Of a stretch of DNA of 64,000 nucleotides, positions 12,263-24,302 are shown in pieces. Origin of the DNA: Notamacropus eugenii. Taxonomy: Eukaryota > Chordata > Mammalia > Diprotodontia > Macropodidae. A program made the position numbers and the translations under genes. The notes under the pieces were generated by a model, which was not told the origin of the DNA, did not search any database, and saw nothing but the letters and a program-made list of their open reading frames with translations. Position 1 is the stretch's first letter. Every line of letters begins with the position of its first letter. The DNA is taken from positions 189,501,522 to 189,565,521 of the forward strand of contig NC_092875.1 of assembly GCF_028372415.1 (NCBI RefSeq), given 5' to 3'.

Positions 12263-13303
12263 TTTTTTTTTTTTTTATTAAACTTTTAACATTTATTTTC
12301 ACAAAATTTTGGGTTACAAATTTTCTCCCCTTTTATCCCCTCCCCCCCCAGACCCAAGCATTCTAATTGCCCCTGTGATCAATCTTCTCTCTCTTCTATC
12401 ATCCCTCTCTGCCCTTGTCTCCGTCTTCTCTTTTGTCCTGTAGGGCCGGATAGCTTTCTTGACCCCTTAACCTGTATTTCTTGTTACCCAGTGGTAAGAA
12501 CATTACATTTGGTCCTAACACTTTGAGTTCCAACCTCCTTAGCTCCCTCCCTCTCCACCCCTTCCCCTTGAAAAACAGGCAATTCAATATAAGCCATATC
12601 TGTTTAGTTTTGCAAATGATTTCCATACTAGTTGTGTTGTATAGGACTAACTATATTTCCCTCCATCCTGTCCTGTCCCCCATTACTTCTATTTTCTTAT
12701 GGTCCTTTCCCTCCCCATGAGTGTCGACCTCGTATTGCATTCTCCTCCCCATGCCCTCCCCTCTATCCTCCCCCCCATCCTGCTTGTGCCCCTGTCCCCC
12801 ACTCTCCTGTATTATGAGATAGGTTTTCCTATCAGAATGAGTGTGCATTATATTCTTTCCTTTAGTGGAATGTGATGAGAGTAGATCTCATGTTTTTCTC
12901 TTGTCTCCCCTCTTTATCCCACCACTAATAAGTCTTTTGCTTGCCTCTTTTATGAGAGATAATTTGCCCCATATAACTTCTCCCTTTCTCCTCCCAATAT
13001 TTCTCTCTCACTGCTTGATTTCATTTTTTTTTTTTAGTATATGATCCCATCCTCTTCAATTCACTCTGTGCACTCTGTCTCTATGTATGTGTGCGTGTGT
13101 GCATATGTGTGTGTGTGTACTCCCACCCAGTGCTCAGATACTGAAATGTTTCAAGAGTTATAAATATTGTCTTTCCATGTAGGAATGTAAACAGTTCAAC
13201 TTTAGTAAGTCCCTTATGATTTCTCTTTGCTGTTCGCCTTTTCATGGTTCTCTTCATTCTTGTGTTAGAAAGTCAAATTTTCTTTCCAGCTCTGGTCTTT
13301 TCA

Positions 13304-14341
13304 TCAGGAAATTTGAAAGTCTTCTATTTCATTGAAAGACCATTTTTTCTCCTGAAGTATTATACTCAGTTTTGCTGGGTAGGTGATTCTTGGCTTCAGT
13401 CCTAGTTCCTTTGACTTCTGGAATATCCTATTCCATTCCCTTCTATCCCTCAATGTAGAAGGTGCCAGGTCTTGTACTATCCTGATTGTATTTCCACAAT
13501 ACTTGAATTGTTTCCTTCTAGCTGCTTGCAATATTTTCTCCTTCACCTGGGAATTCTGGAATTTGGCCACAATGCTCCTAGGAGTTTCTCTTTTTGGATC
13601 TCTTTCATGCGGTGTTCTGCGGATTCCTTGAATATTTATTTTGCCTTCTGGTTCTAGAATCTCAGGGCAGATTTCCTTGATAATTTCGTGGAGGATGATG
13701 TCTAGGCTCTTCTTTTGATCATGGTTTTCAGGTAGTCCCAGAATTTTTACATTGTCTCTCCTGATTCTATTTTCCAGGTCAGTTGTTTTTCCAATAAGAT
13801 ATTTCACATTATCTTCCATTTTTCGAATCTGCGCGGTATGTTCTGAAATATCTGTCTTTCTCGAAAAGTCCAAAGCGTCCATCTGTACCATTCCAGATTT
13901 GAGAGATCTATTTTCTTCAGTAAGCTTTTGAATCTCCTTTTCCATTTGGTTAATTCTGCTTTTGAAAGCATTCTTCTCCTCATTGGCCCCTTGCACCTCC
14001 CTTGCCAGCTGAGTTAGGCTAGTTCTCAAGGTGCCAATTTCTTCAAGATTTTTTTGGTTCTCCTTTAGCAGGGAGCTGATCTGTTTTTCATGCTTCTCCC
14101 TTATCCCTCTCATTTCCCTTCCCAGTCTTTCCTCCACCTCTCTAACTTGATTTTCAAAATTCCTCTTGAGCTCTTGCATGGCCCGAGCCCATTGGGTGGG
14201 CTGGGACACAGAATCCTCGATTTCTGTGTCTTTGCCTGATGGCAAGCATTGTTCCTCCCCATCAGAAAGGAAGGGAGGAAGTGTCTTTTCTCCGGTAAAG
14301 TACCCTTCAATAGTTTTATTTCTTTTCCCTTTTCTTGGCAT
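13304..14341 (-). CDS. L1-type ORF1 protein of HAL1 copy A
   Basis: This frame encodes an ORF1p-type RNA-binding chaperone, about 345 residues from the Met at 14,341. That Met is chosen because MPRKGK is conserved in copies B and C; an in-frame Met lies three codons upstream. A short basic N-terminus is followed by an acidic stretch and a long heptad-rich coiled coil (about residues 50-195, with ELKRNFENQVREVEERLG and EEKNAFKSRINQMEKEIQKL). The RRM follows from about 200 (NVKILGLPENHDQKKSLDII; RSIVAKFQNSQVKEKILQAA), and the C-terminal domain ends WSFNEIEDFQIS. Other copies continue about a dozen residues further to KRKFDFQTQE; here a single-base loss near 13,310 ends the frame early. It is otherwise open. 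Whether it is expressed cannot be told from sequence. Confidence 0.8.
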   Translation of the reverse strand: MPRKGKRNKTIEGYFTGEKTLPPFLSDGEEQCLPSGKDTEIEDSVSQPTQWARAMQELKRNFENQVREVEERLGREMRGIREKHEKQISSLLKENQKNLEEIGTLRTSLTQLAREVQGANEEKNAFKSRINQMEKEIQKLTEENRSLKSGMVQMDALDFSRKTDISEHTAQIRKMEDNVKYLIGKTTDLENRIRRDNVKILGLPENHDQKKSLDIILHEIIKEICPEILEPEGKINIQGIRRTPHERDPKRETPRSIVAKFQNSQVKEKILQAARRKQFKYCGNTIRIVQDLAPSTLRDRREWNRIFQKSKELGLKPRITYPAKLSIILQEKKWSFNEIEDFQIS

Positions 14342-14722
14342 TTTCTCCACCTAGTGGCCTGACCTCTGAATGTTCTCCTCACACCCACCTCGCCTCCTGG
14401 TCCTCCCAGCCAGCATTTGGGGACTGAGATTCAAATGCTGCTTCCCGCCTTAGGATTTTTGGCGGGGGCAGGGCTGCTATTCAGTGTGAGAATTAAGTTC
14501 AGGTGCTGAGGTCAGGGGCAGGGCCGCCTCTCTGGCTCAGTTCCCTCAGGGGGTTTATGCACAGACCTTCCACAATGGATCCAGGCTCCCGCTCGCTTTG
14601 GGAGCCCCCGTCTGCAGCCGCCTCTCAGCCCCCACCTCCCGGGGTGGGGGGGCCCGAGCCATGGGGGCACCTCACTCCCCTCTCAACCCGCCAAAGAGAC
14701 TCTCTCACCTACCCCTGTCAGT

Positions 14723-15040
14723 CACCTGTTGGTGGGGGGCCCGTGCAGCTGCTGAAGATCCCGCCTCCGGATCCCTCTCAGAACTTTGTCTCTTGGAGCC
14801 GCCGTCGCCGCCGCAGGTCTGGGCTGGGCACCGTGTCTGCAGCGCGACGGACCTTTTGTGAGAGGTTTGCAGGTCCCTCTGTGGGTGGGGGGACCCGCGT
14901 GGCCGCTGGAGATTCCGTCCCGTAGCCCTCTCGGATCTTTTTCTCACGGTGTTGCTGCCACGGCAGGGCTGCTCTCTGCTCCCCGTCCCAGCGCCCAGTC
15001 CCCGGCGCGAAGGTCCCCCGCGAGAGGTTTGCAGGTCTCT
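14723..15040 (-). promoter_or_regulatory. Two tandem 5' UTR monomers of HAL1 copy A
   Basis: Units 14,723-14,880 and 14,881-15,040 align along their length. Each, read on +, has a G-rich start (ggtggggggcccg / gggtggggggaccc), then 'gctg-gagat-cc', a 'ccctctc' block and the ending 'gagaggtttgcaggt'. Copies C and D have a single unit (about 52,298-52,457 in C). The region is CpG-rich. Tandem 5' UTR monomers act as promoters in mouse L1, so a promoter role is inferred, not shown. Confidence 0.6.
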
Positions 15041-15188
15041 CCGGAACAGAAATCTCCCTCGCTCCAATATTCCGTGGTTTCTGGGTGCAGAATTCGCCCT
15101 GGGTTAGTCCCCTCTGTCGTTCTGTGGTTTGTGGGTCCGGAGCTATGTGTATGTGCGTCTTTCTACTTCGCCATCTTGGCTCCGCCAG

Positions 15189-15310
15189 CCCCTTCCTTTT
15201 TTAGATAAGAAAATTGAGGTCCAGGTTACTCAGAGGCTTGCCCAACTTCACCCAACTAGAGTGAAGTCCAGTAACAGACTTCTTCATCTAATAGCATGAT
15301 ATATCAGTAG
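15189..15310 (-). mobile_element. MIR CORE-SINE, part 2
   Basis: This is the remainder of the MIR interrupted by HAL1 copy A: 'agataagaaaattgaggtcc', 'aggcttgcccaacttca', 'agagtgaagtccagtaacag'. Confidence 0.65.
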
Positions 15311-15324
15311 TGGTTGATGTTGTC

Positions 15325-15570
15325 ATTCAGTCCTTTTCAGTTATATCTGAATCTCCATGACCACATTTGGGGTTTTCTTGGTGGGGATACTAGAATCACT
15401 TGCCATTTCCTTCTCCAACTCATTTGACAGAAGAGAAAACAGGGGCAAACAGGGTTAAGGGACTTGCCCAGGGTAACACAGCCAGTAAGTGTCTGAGGCC
15501 AGATTTGGAGTCAGAAAGATGAGTCTTTCCTGATTTCAGGCCACGTGGATTCTGTCAATAGTGTTATACT
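15325..15570 (-). mobile_element. MAR1-type CORE-SINE
   Basis: It shows the reversed RTE tail ('tccatgaccacatttggggt'), 'gccatttccttctccaact', 'gacttgcccagggtaacaca', 'gtaagtgtctgaggccagat' and a diverged head. Confidence 0.8.
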
Positions 15571-15815
15571 TATGAAAACTTTATAGATTGCTAAGGAAAC
15601 TGAGGACAGGGTCCAGTTCTTATTTTTTAGCTCTTGATAGCACCTTTCAGGGCTTTGAACACAGGAAATGCTTTATACATGGTTGCTGAATGAATGAATT
15701 ACATCAATAGTTCTTTCTTCATTGCTTTTTTTTATTTGCTAAAACAAAAGTGTATATATAGCTCTACATATATGCAGGAATATGGATGAAACTTGTGATT
15801 TCATCAGTATAGGCT

Positions 15816-15980
15816 ACAGGAATTAGGAACCTGCTATGGCTGTGAGGCAACATGTGGCCTCCAAGGTCCTCAAGTGTGGCTCTTTGACAACATCCAAAAT
15901 TCACAGAACTTGTCAAAGAATTGTCCTTGAAGACCTACAGGGCCACATGTAGCATTGAGGCTGCAGGTTCTCCACCCCTG
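15816..15980. mobile_element. hAT-type miniature element, palindromic
   Basis: The left part reads 'aggaacctgctatggctgtg' and the right part reverses to caggggtggagaacctgcag, with matching 'catgtggcctcc' / 'gggccacatgtag' inner arms. Flanks gtataggc and gtataggg agree at 7 of 8. It is the same family as 62,893-63,011. Confidence 0.75.
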
Positions 15981-16014
15981 GTATAGGGAATTCCCAGATT
16001 AGGAAACTTATATT

Positions 16015-16190
16015 GTCAATGCAGGTCATTACCTTCTCTGCCACTTTCATCTGAAAGAAGCTACAGTATTGAAAAGTCAAGTGTCTTCTCAAAGGTCACA
16101 CATTCATTGTGTTTCAAAGGCATGTTTTGAATCTGGGTCTTCCTGGCTTTGAAACCTGCTCTCTATCCATTCCCTCACATTTGCCTGGAA
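16015..16190 (-). mobile_element. MIR CORE-SINE, diverged
   Basis: 'tctcaaaggtcacacattca', 'ttttgaatctgggtcttcct' and 'ctctatccattccctcac' are antisense MIR blocks. 16,190-16,850 holds no repeat or gene I can support. Confidence 0.5.
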
Positions 16191-16851
16191 GTCAGCGATG
16201 TTTTGTCATGAAGATAGGCATCCAGTATAAGGTTTGCCAATTCTAGGGAACTGACTTATTAAGTTTCAAGACAATGTGGGTATTGCAAGGTGCTACCTAG
16301 CTTTGGGGGATATAGCATAAAGTTAATGAGCAGAAGAAAAGTGTCCCATGTGTTTATCCCCAGACTCATACTCAGTAAGAGTTATTATGAGCCTGGTTAG
16401 AGGTACACAGCCTGGGGTAGGGAAGAGGTAGAAGGAATTTACATGTTCTCAGTTAGCTGGGAGTGAGGCCTGGGGACCTAATAGAGTAACGACATTTTCT
16501 CCAAGGGAGAAGTCTCCCTTTGTGTGTCAGATGACATCTTTAGCAGATGGTAGCAGCAACTTAACAGAGGAGCAGATAATGTCATTTTGGGATGGAGAGA
16601 GGAGTGACAAGTGTGAAGGTGATATAAAATGGTAGTTCATGGAGGATAGCAGGGGAGGCAGAGTAGTGTGCAAGCTATAGAATGTTGTAGCAATGACCTT
16701 GGGAGACAAGTGAAGGAGTTAATAAGCAGCACCATACAGCCAGCTGCCAGGAGGAGTTGGACAAGGTGTTCCAACTGAGATACAAAAGCTTGAATCACTT
16801 AGAAGCATGAATTCTCTTCCTTTTTCTATGGATGCAGGAGTCTATGGATGA

Positions 16852-17096
16852 GCAGCTAGGTAATGCAGTGGATAGAGCACTGGGCCTGGAGTCAGGAAGA
16901 TCTGAGTTTCAGTTCAACCTCAGACACTTGCTAACTCTGTGATTTGGGGCACATCACTTCACCCTATGATCTGAGCTCCCTATCTGTCCAATAAGCTGTA
17001 GAAGGAAATGGCAAACCACTCTAGTATCTTTGTCAAGAAAACCCCAAGTGGGGTCACAAAGAGTCAGATAGAGTTGAATGACTGAACAACAACAAG
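16852..17096 (+). mobile_element. MAR1-type CORE-SINE, full length
   Basis: Head 'gcagctaggtaatgcagtgg', CORE 'tcagacacttgctaactctg', then 'gaaggaaatggcaaaccact', the RTE-type tail 'ggggtcacaaagagtcagat' and the end 'gactgaacaacaacaa' are all present in order. It is one of the clearest copies in the window. Confidence 0.88.
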
Positions 17097-17465
17097 GGGT
17101 CTATGGAGATTGTATTCCTTTCTGTGTGACTGAATTGAGAACGAGTCTACTCTGTGATTTTTCCCTGTTATTTACTTTGCTGTTCTATCCTAATTACAAA
17201 TTTTGTTATTTTATCCATTGTTTCTGTCTAGTCTCTTGGCAGAGAATATACAATATATGGGACTGAGTACTATTTATATATTTATTACTAACCCAAACAC
17301 ATCACACTGAATCTGTGTTAGTAAAGGGTTCCAAAGTCAGATGGGACCTATGTTACATTTGGAACATAAAAGACCATCTGGAATACTTATATTTATGAAT
17401 TTATGGATTGTGCTATATTAAGTTGAAGCTGTCTACATTAGTTGTGTACATTGGAGGATATGTTT

Positions 17466-17535
17466 TATATGTGCATGTGTATGCATGTGTGTACATATGT
17501 GTAGGTGTGTGTATGCGTGTGTATGCACATATACC
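17466..17535. repeat. (TG)n-rich imperfect microsatellite
   Basis: TG and TATG/CATG units alternate. Short open frames across it are low-complexity only. Confidence 0.8.
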
Positions 17536-17879
17536 TCTGTGTCTGGGTTGGGGAGCAGTGAGTCTATACTGATGGTTAAGAAATTAAATATTTTACTCAG
17601 GATCACAAATCCAGTATGCTTCAGAAGCAGAACGTTCTTCCTGCTTTCAAGGCGAGTTCTTCCTCTTTTGAGCACAAGCTTTTTAGTAATTACATGGCCA
17701 CTTGGACATAATTGCTCATTGGTTCCTTGAATCACAGATTGTTTGTAGATTATTTGAGGTAACCTCGAAAAAATATTACAATGCTTAAGTTACAATCTAG
17801 TAGCATTGAGGATCTTTTTCTCCTTTTTTAAAGTCTAGGTTGTAATTTAGCGATCGTTTTCTTTCTAAAGGTTGAATTC

Positions 17880-17945
17880 TGCTACTCAACAAGCATTTAT
17901 CAACTGGCTATTATGTGCCAGGCATTGTTCTAAACATTGGCTCCT
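17880..17945 (-). mobile_element. L2-type 3' terminus, antisense
   Basis: 'caacaagcatttatcaactg' and 'tattatgtgccaggcattgt' are the reversed L2 end. Confidence 0.6.
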
Positions 17946-18152
17946 GTCTTGGACTATTAATTTTTTTTGAAGGGGGAGAAAGGATTCTTATTGATTGAAA
18001 CGATGAGGATGTTGGAAAGACTTCTATACTATGCTGTGTATGCTTCTTGAAAGTGATGTAATGATCATACTGTGAGTTACCTAAAACTAAGGGTATCCCT
18101 GATCGCCAAAGTAAGTATTATAGAGGGGATTATTGGGAAATTTATTATACCC

Positions 18153-18162
18153 TTCCCTATAT
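18153..18162. repeat. TSD of the ACTB retrocopy, left copy
   Basis: ttccctatat here and at 19,996-20,005 bracket the retrocopy. Confidence 0.75.
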
Positions 18163-19995
<1,833 letters not shown>

Positions 19996-20005
19996 TTCCC
20001 TATAT

Positions 20006-21470
20006 GTTTTAAGAAGATCATTTATATTATTTCATGTTTTTATTATTTTAATTAAGTTCTTCCTTTAGTTGTTAGGTTTGTTTTGAGATTATTTTAGTTC
20101 TGGAGCGGCCCCTAGAAAACTGTTGGGACCTTGCCACCAAGGGATGTGTTAGAAACTTGCATGCCTGACCTTATAGGGTATGTGGCCATAAACAGAATCT
20201 CTTTCTCTATCACCTTTTACCCTTTGCCCATCTCTGCACTACACTTTGAATATAAGGTGGTGGGCCCCACTGGTTCTTCAAAGGAGTAGGTAGGACATTT
20301 AGATATATGGTCACTAAGCTATAAAAGGTATAAGAGCTTGGGTAGTGGAATGGGGTCAAAGATTATTTCTGAACTACAACTACTTGTAAGTTATAGCCCT
20401 GATTTTCTTGGCTGAGTAACTATGGAAGGGAATAGTATTGCACATCCTTTTGACTTTGAAGTATGTGGGTTTTTTTTTTATTGTCTATTTAGTAAAGTTG
20501 ATTGAAATTGGATTTTGTAGTTCACGAGTTCTTATTAGTTCTTAAAGTTTGCTCTCAAATGGTTGGACTAGCCTAATTGAGACTTAGCCTAAAATTTTAG
20601 CCAACCTGTACTATCAAAAGGAAGTTAATAGGTAAAACTACAGTGTTTTTATTTGGGGCAAGGGGAAGAGAAGAGATCCTTGTTCATCAGGAGAAGAAAA
20701 CTTTGATTACTGACTGGAAAACACCATTGAGGTTAGGCATAAGTGTTAGGGTATATAGTTAGAACAACGTAATACTAATGCATAGTGAGGTTGGATTGAG
20801 TGGATTGTTCTTGTCAGAACACTCAAGAGTTTAAAGATGGCAGATGGCCAGTTTCATGGCATTGAAAATACACATGGTAGTTACGTGAGATTCCTGGATA
20901 GGATCCTTCAGTAGGAGGGAGAAAAGGCCTCAAGTCTGTACTAAGTTTGGAGGGCTTATTTCATAAAATGACTATCAAAAAACAGTACTACTTTTAAAGA
21001 AGGTAGACCACATTAAATTCACCCAAGTGATAAGGCATCTGGTACATGATCAAATGATGTGGGTACAATTAATGAGGAGTATGAGTATGTGTTTATGTAA
21101 TATAATGCATCTCAATTACATGAGTTATTAGAGATATGGAGATGACAGCAAATAACAGAGAGAATAAGCAAAATCAGTAAAAGGTAGCTTCATGTGGCAT
21201 CAAGATGTCACCTCAGTTATGAGCCTCCAGTTAAAGGGAGGACACAGAGAAATTTAACTCTGGAGACTCTGAAATGCCTGAGGAAAGGGAGGATTTTCTG
21301 GGAAAGAAGCTTTAGTATAAGAGCCAGTGTGTTCTCATTGTATGAGTGGAATGTAGGGTGTGTCCAGTGAGCAAAGCACACAAAAAGTCTCAATGACTTC
21401 TAACCTTTTCAAGAGTTTTCTTGGGAATTTGCCTTCTCAGAGATAGGGAAATTCAGAAATCCTGAAAAAA
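20006..21470. other. No gene or named repeat recognised
   Basis: This AT-rich stretch of 1.45 kb has no long frame and no CORE-SINE or L1 block. A CTATAAAAGG motif sits at about 20,319, and by itself means little. Confidence 0.5.
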
Positions 21471-21474
21471 TCTG

Positions 21475-21722
21475 TTATTCAGTTCTTTCAGTTATGTCTG
21501 ACACTTTGTGACTCCATTTGTGGCTGTCTTGGCAAAGATTGGAGTGGTATGCCATTTCCCTCTCCAGCTCATTTTGTAGATGAAGAATTGAGGTAAACAG
21601 GATTAAGTAACTTGCCCAAGGTCACACAGCAGTGAGTATCTGAGGCCAGATTTGAACTCAGGAATAGGAGTCTTCTTGATTTTAGGCCACACACTCTATC
21701 CACTGTGCCACCTAGCTGCCTG
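21475..21722 (-). mobile_element. MAR1-type CORE-SINE, full length
   Basis: It contains 'ttcagttatgtctgacactt', 'tgactccatttgtggctgtc', 'gccatttccctctccagct', 'cttgcccaaggtcacacagc', 'ggccagatttgaactcagga' and head 'gtgccacctagctgcc', all reversed and in order. Confidence 0.88.
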
Positions 21723-22088
21723 TTAGTCAATGACATAGCTACAGAGTTATATGTTTTAGCCATAGGGGTGATATGGAAGGGGTCTGAAAAGATTGGGGTG
21801 TGTGGGGATGATCAGACTTTGAATAAAAGAAGTAAGGAAGAGCAGTACAGCATACTCAAAGCTATAGAACCCTAGGCTGTCTTATGGGTATCTAAGGGCT
21901 TCCAGTGCTTGACTTAAGCAGTAGCTGCTATCATATAGCCATGGAGAAATTAAGGATAATGTACCCTTCTGTCCAGTGGGATTCTGCCAATTCAAGGTAC
22001 ATGCTTAAAGGGATTTCTGCATCTCCAACTACTCTTCAGCAGGTCATAGAAAAGTGGTTGGTAAAATTAACTACTTAATAATGCTGTC

Positions 22089-22126
<38 letters not shown>

Positions 22127-22136
22127 ATCTATGTAT
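22089..22136. repeat. (TATC)n microsatellite
   Basis: About ten near-perfect TATC units are followed by AT-rich sequence to 22,220. Confidence 0.92.
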
Positions 22137-22324
22137 AGATGTTGATAGAGAGATTTTATAGATATATAATATACATGTACATTTATAATCTATATAGATG
22201 ATTTTATTATATTTAAAATCTGTGGAAGAGCATGAGGGAAGGATACTGAGGATATTAATTGGGAGCTTTTGGTCTAAAGGTGTTAATGACCAAATGCCAT
22301 TTCTTCAGAACCCAACCTAAGTAT

Positions 22325-22520
22325 TTGAGTCAGTATAGTACAGTGGACAGAGTACTGGCTCTGGAGTCAGAGAATCCAGTTTTATTCCCACCTCTGATAC
22401 ACATAACCACTGTGATCTTGGCAAGTCACTTTACCCCCGGGGCTTCAGTTTCTTCATCTTTAAAATGAAGGGATTGACCTAGATCATTTCTGAGATCCTT
22501 CTGAGGGCAGTGATCCTATT
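22325..22520 (+). mobile_element. MIR CORE-SINE
   Basis: Head 'gtatagtacagtggacagag', 'ctctggagtcagagaatcca', 'cttggcaagtcactttaccc' and 'attgacctagatcatttctg' give the MIR order from head to tail. Confidence 0.7.
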
Positions 22521-22654
22521 TCAGTGGAGAGTGAGAATGAATATTGACACCAAGAAGATGTGTGTGTTCCTTACTTGGTCAGGACAGAGTAATACCCATA
22601 GCTCTTTGCTTTTGCCCTGAAATAACTGAGTCCAATTTATGAGCTTCAGAATGA

Positions 22655-22960
22655 ACTGTGTTTGTTGGGTTCATCCTTCAGTGTCAAAGGGCAGGTCACC
22701 AGCCTCACTTCTCCTCCAGAGCCATCTGAATTCAATTCAATCCAGATATTCATCAGGACGACTGGCGATGACCCAGGATGCAATGGGGGACCTTGGCACC
22801 TGTAGGCCAAGGTCTATTCAGGAACTCACTTAGGGTGAGGTAATGTCCATTCAGTGAATAGGCCTCTTTAAGAAGTAGCCAGGGGACGGCTCCTTTAATG
22901 AGGCATAGAAAACAAGGGAATATCAGGCTAAGAAGTAACCGCAACAGTTAACTATCAATA
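22655..22960 (-). mobile_element. Unnamed marsupial SINE-like family, copy 1
   Basis: It shares 'caccagcctcact', 'gagccatctga', 'gatgacccaggatgcaatgg' and 'gaggtaatgtccattcagtg' with 23,262-23,545, and continues beyond that copy with 'gaataggcctctttaagaag'. Together the copies define a family of at least 400 bp. The tail end (left) is truncated here. Confidence 0.6.
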
Positions 22961-23058
22961 ATTACTCTTAAACTGGGAAGGTACAGAAGAGAGCCCTTAG
23001 GCAGGGGCCTATTGTCCTCCAATATATGAGCTTCAGAGTGCAGTAGGTTTAAGGTTTT

Positions 23059-23117
23059 GAGGAAGGAAAGGAAAGGAAAGGGAATGGAAGGGAAGGGAAG
23101 GGGAGGGGAGGGGAGGG
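23059..23117. repeat. GGAAA/GGGAA/GGGGA purine tract
   Basis: Pure purines over about 58 bases pass from GGAAA through GGGAA to GGGGA units. Confidence 0.9.
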
Positions 23118-23261
23118 ATCTAGTTAGTAAGCCCCAAGTTAATTGGGTCAGCTTCTGACCATCAAAATTTATCTTCCTTTGGAGAGGAGGAAGTGAGGGA
23201 GAGAATAAACTGAATTACTCAACTTTCTGAGTCTCCATTCAGGCAGCTCAGTCTACTCACA

Positions 23262-23545
23262 GATTGTATTTGTCCTTCATTTTCGAAGAGGACCATGACA
23301 TCAGAGAAATGATGACATGACTTGCAGTTGATTTTGATTTGAGTGAGGGAGGACTGTGCAGATCACCAGCCTCACTTTCTTCTCTGAGCCATCTGGGTCC
23401 AGTGGACTGATATTCATCAGGATGAGATTATACCTTCAGGGCCAGTTATTCATCAAGATAACTGGAGATGGCCCAGGATGCATTGGGAGACCCTGGCCCT
23501 TTTAGGCTAAGGCCTTTTCAGGTTGTCACTTTTTGAGTGAGGTAA
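23262..23545 (-). mobile_element. Unnamed marsupial SINE-like family, copy 2
   Basis: The reversed tail 'tttgtccttcattttcgaag' plus 'gaccatgacatcagagaaat' lies at the left. It is followed by 'gagtgagggaggactgtgca', 'gcccaggatgcattgggaga' and 'aggctaaggccttttcaggt'. It faces copy 3 as an inverted repeat across a 190-bp spacer. Confidence 0.65.
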
Positions 23546-23737
23546 GGCCCATTCAGCATCCTTGCCCAAGCTCCATTTAATGGCTGTATTTTGGGCCCAC
23601 CTGGCTTAGAGTCAATGGTAATTGTTTCTCTTTGGAACAGCAACCCTGAAGGTCTTCCCCTCCCAACTTGTTTTTTTTTTTTTCCTTTTTTTTTCTTTCT
23701 AATTAAAGGGGCCATCCCTTGACTCATTTCTTAAAAA

Positions 23738-23995
23738 GGCCTATTCACTCACTCAAAAAGTGACAACTTGAAAAGGCCTTAGCCTAAAAGGGCCAGGATC
23801 TCCCATTGCATCCTGGGCCATCTCCAGTCATCCTGATGACATCTGGCCACTGAACTCAGATGGCTGTGGAGGAGAAAGTGAGGCTGGTGACCTGCACAGC
23901 CCTCCCTCACTCAAATCAAAGTCAACTACAAGTCATGTCATCATTTCCCTGATGTCATGGTCCTCTTCAAAAACAAAGTACAAACACAACAAATA
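23738..23995 (+). mobile_element. Unnamed marsupial SINE-like family, copy 3 (inverted to copy 2)
   Basis: 'gaaaaggccttagcctaaaa', 'cattgcatcctgggcca', 'gaaagtgaggctggtgac', 'gatgtcatggtcctcttc' and an AAC-rich tail ending at about 23,995 are copy 2 reversed. The 3' tail resembles that of the LINE at 50,562-51,092. Confidence 0.65.
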
Positions 23996-24007
23996 ACAGT
24001 CATTCAT

Positions 24008-24200
24008 ATAGCATAGATTTAGGAAGAACTGGAAGAGACCTTATAGGTCATCTAGTATATCTTCCTCCTTTTTTATGATGATGAAATTGAAGCCGAGAGA
24101 AGTTGTGATTTTCCTAAGCTAATATAAATAGCAAGTGATTGGTAAAGCCAGGATTTTAACATCTCAGATTTTTAAAAAAATCCAGCCCTTTTCCACTATT
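24008..24200 (-). mobile_element. MIR CORE-SINE
   Basis: 'gatttaggaagaactggaag', 'aggtcatctagtatatcttc' and 'gatgaaattgaagccgagag' are MIR antisense blocks. Confidence 0.6.
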
Positions 24201-24302
24201 CCATACTATAGCAATAATCCTTTAATTTTACCTTTGTCAATAATAGAAATTGCTATGATGACTTATTTTAAAACCATGATCTTTGAATTTGTTCCATATT
24301 AA

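Larger units (their letters stand above)
12263..15188 (-). mobile_element. HAL1-like ORF1-only LINE, copy A, full length
   Basis: On the minus strand the element begins at about 15,188 with 'ggagccaagatggcgaagta', the hallmark L1 5' end, followed by a GC-rich 5' UTR, ORF1 (14,341-13,304), a 3' UTR of about 1 kb with a CA microsatellite (13,083-13,118) and a G-rich block (C-run at 12,332-12,350 on +), and a poly(A) at 12,263-12,278. No ORF2 lies between ORF1 and the 3' UTR. The flank ccccttcctttttt at 12,255-12,268 and 15,189-15,202 is a TSD (overlapping the tail). Copies B, C and D share the plan. HAL1 ('half-L1') elements of this build are known in mammals. Confidence 0.88.

Noticed and set aside
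14560-15160. CpG-rich block as the CpG island of a host gene
   Set aside because: It coincides with the 5' UTR of HAL1 copy A, and no host exon adjoins it.
14503-15208. Overlapping GC-rich open frames of 87-140 codons on both strands
   Set aside because: They lie in the 5' UTR of HAL1 copy A. GC-rich sequence has few stops, and the frames are not shared with copies C and D.
20101-20360. CTATAAAAGG near 20,319 with nearby GC-poor sequence as a promoter or LTR
   Set aside because: No LTR ends, flank duplication, exon or conserved neighbour supports it.
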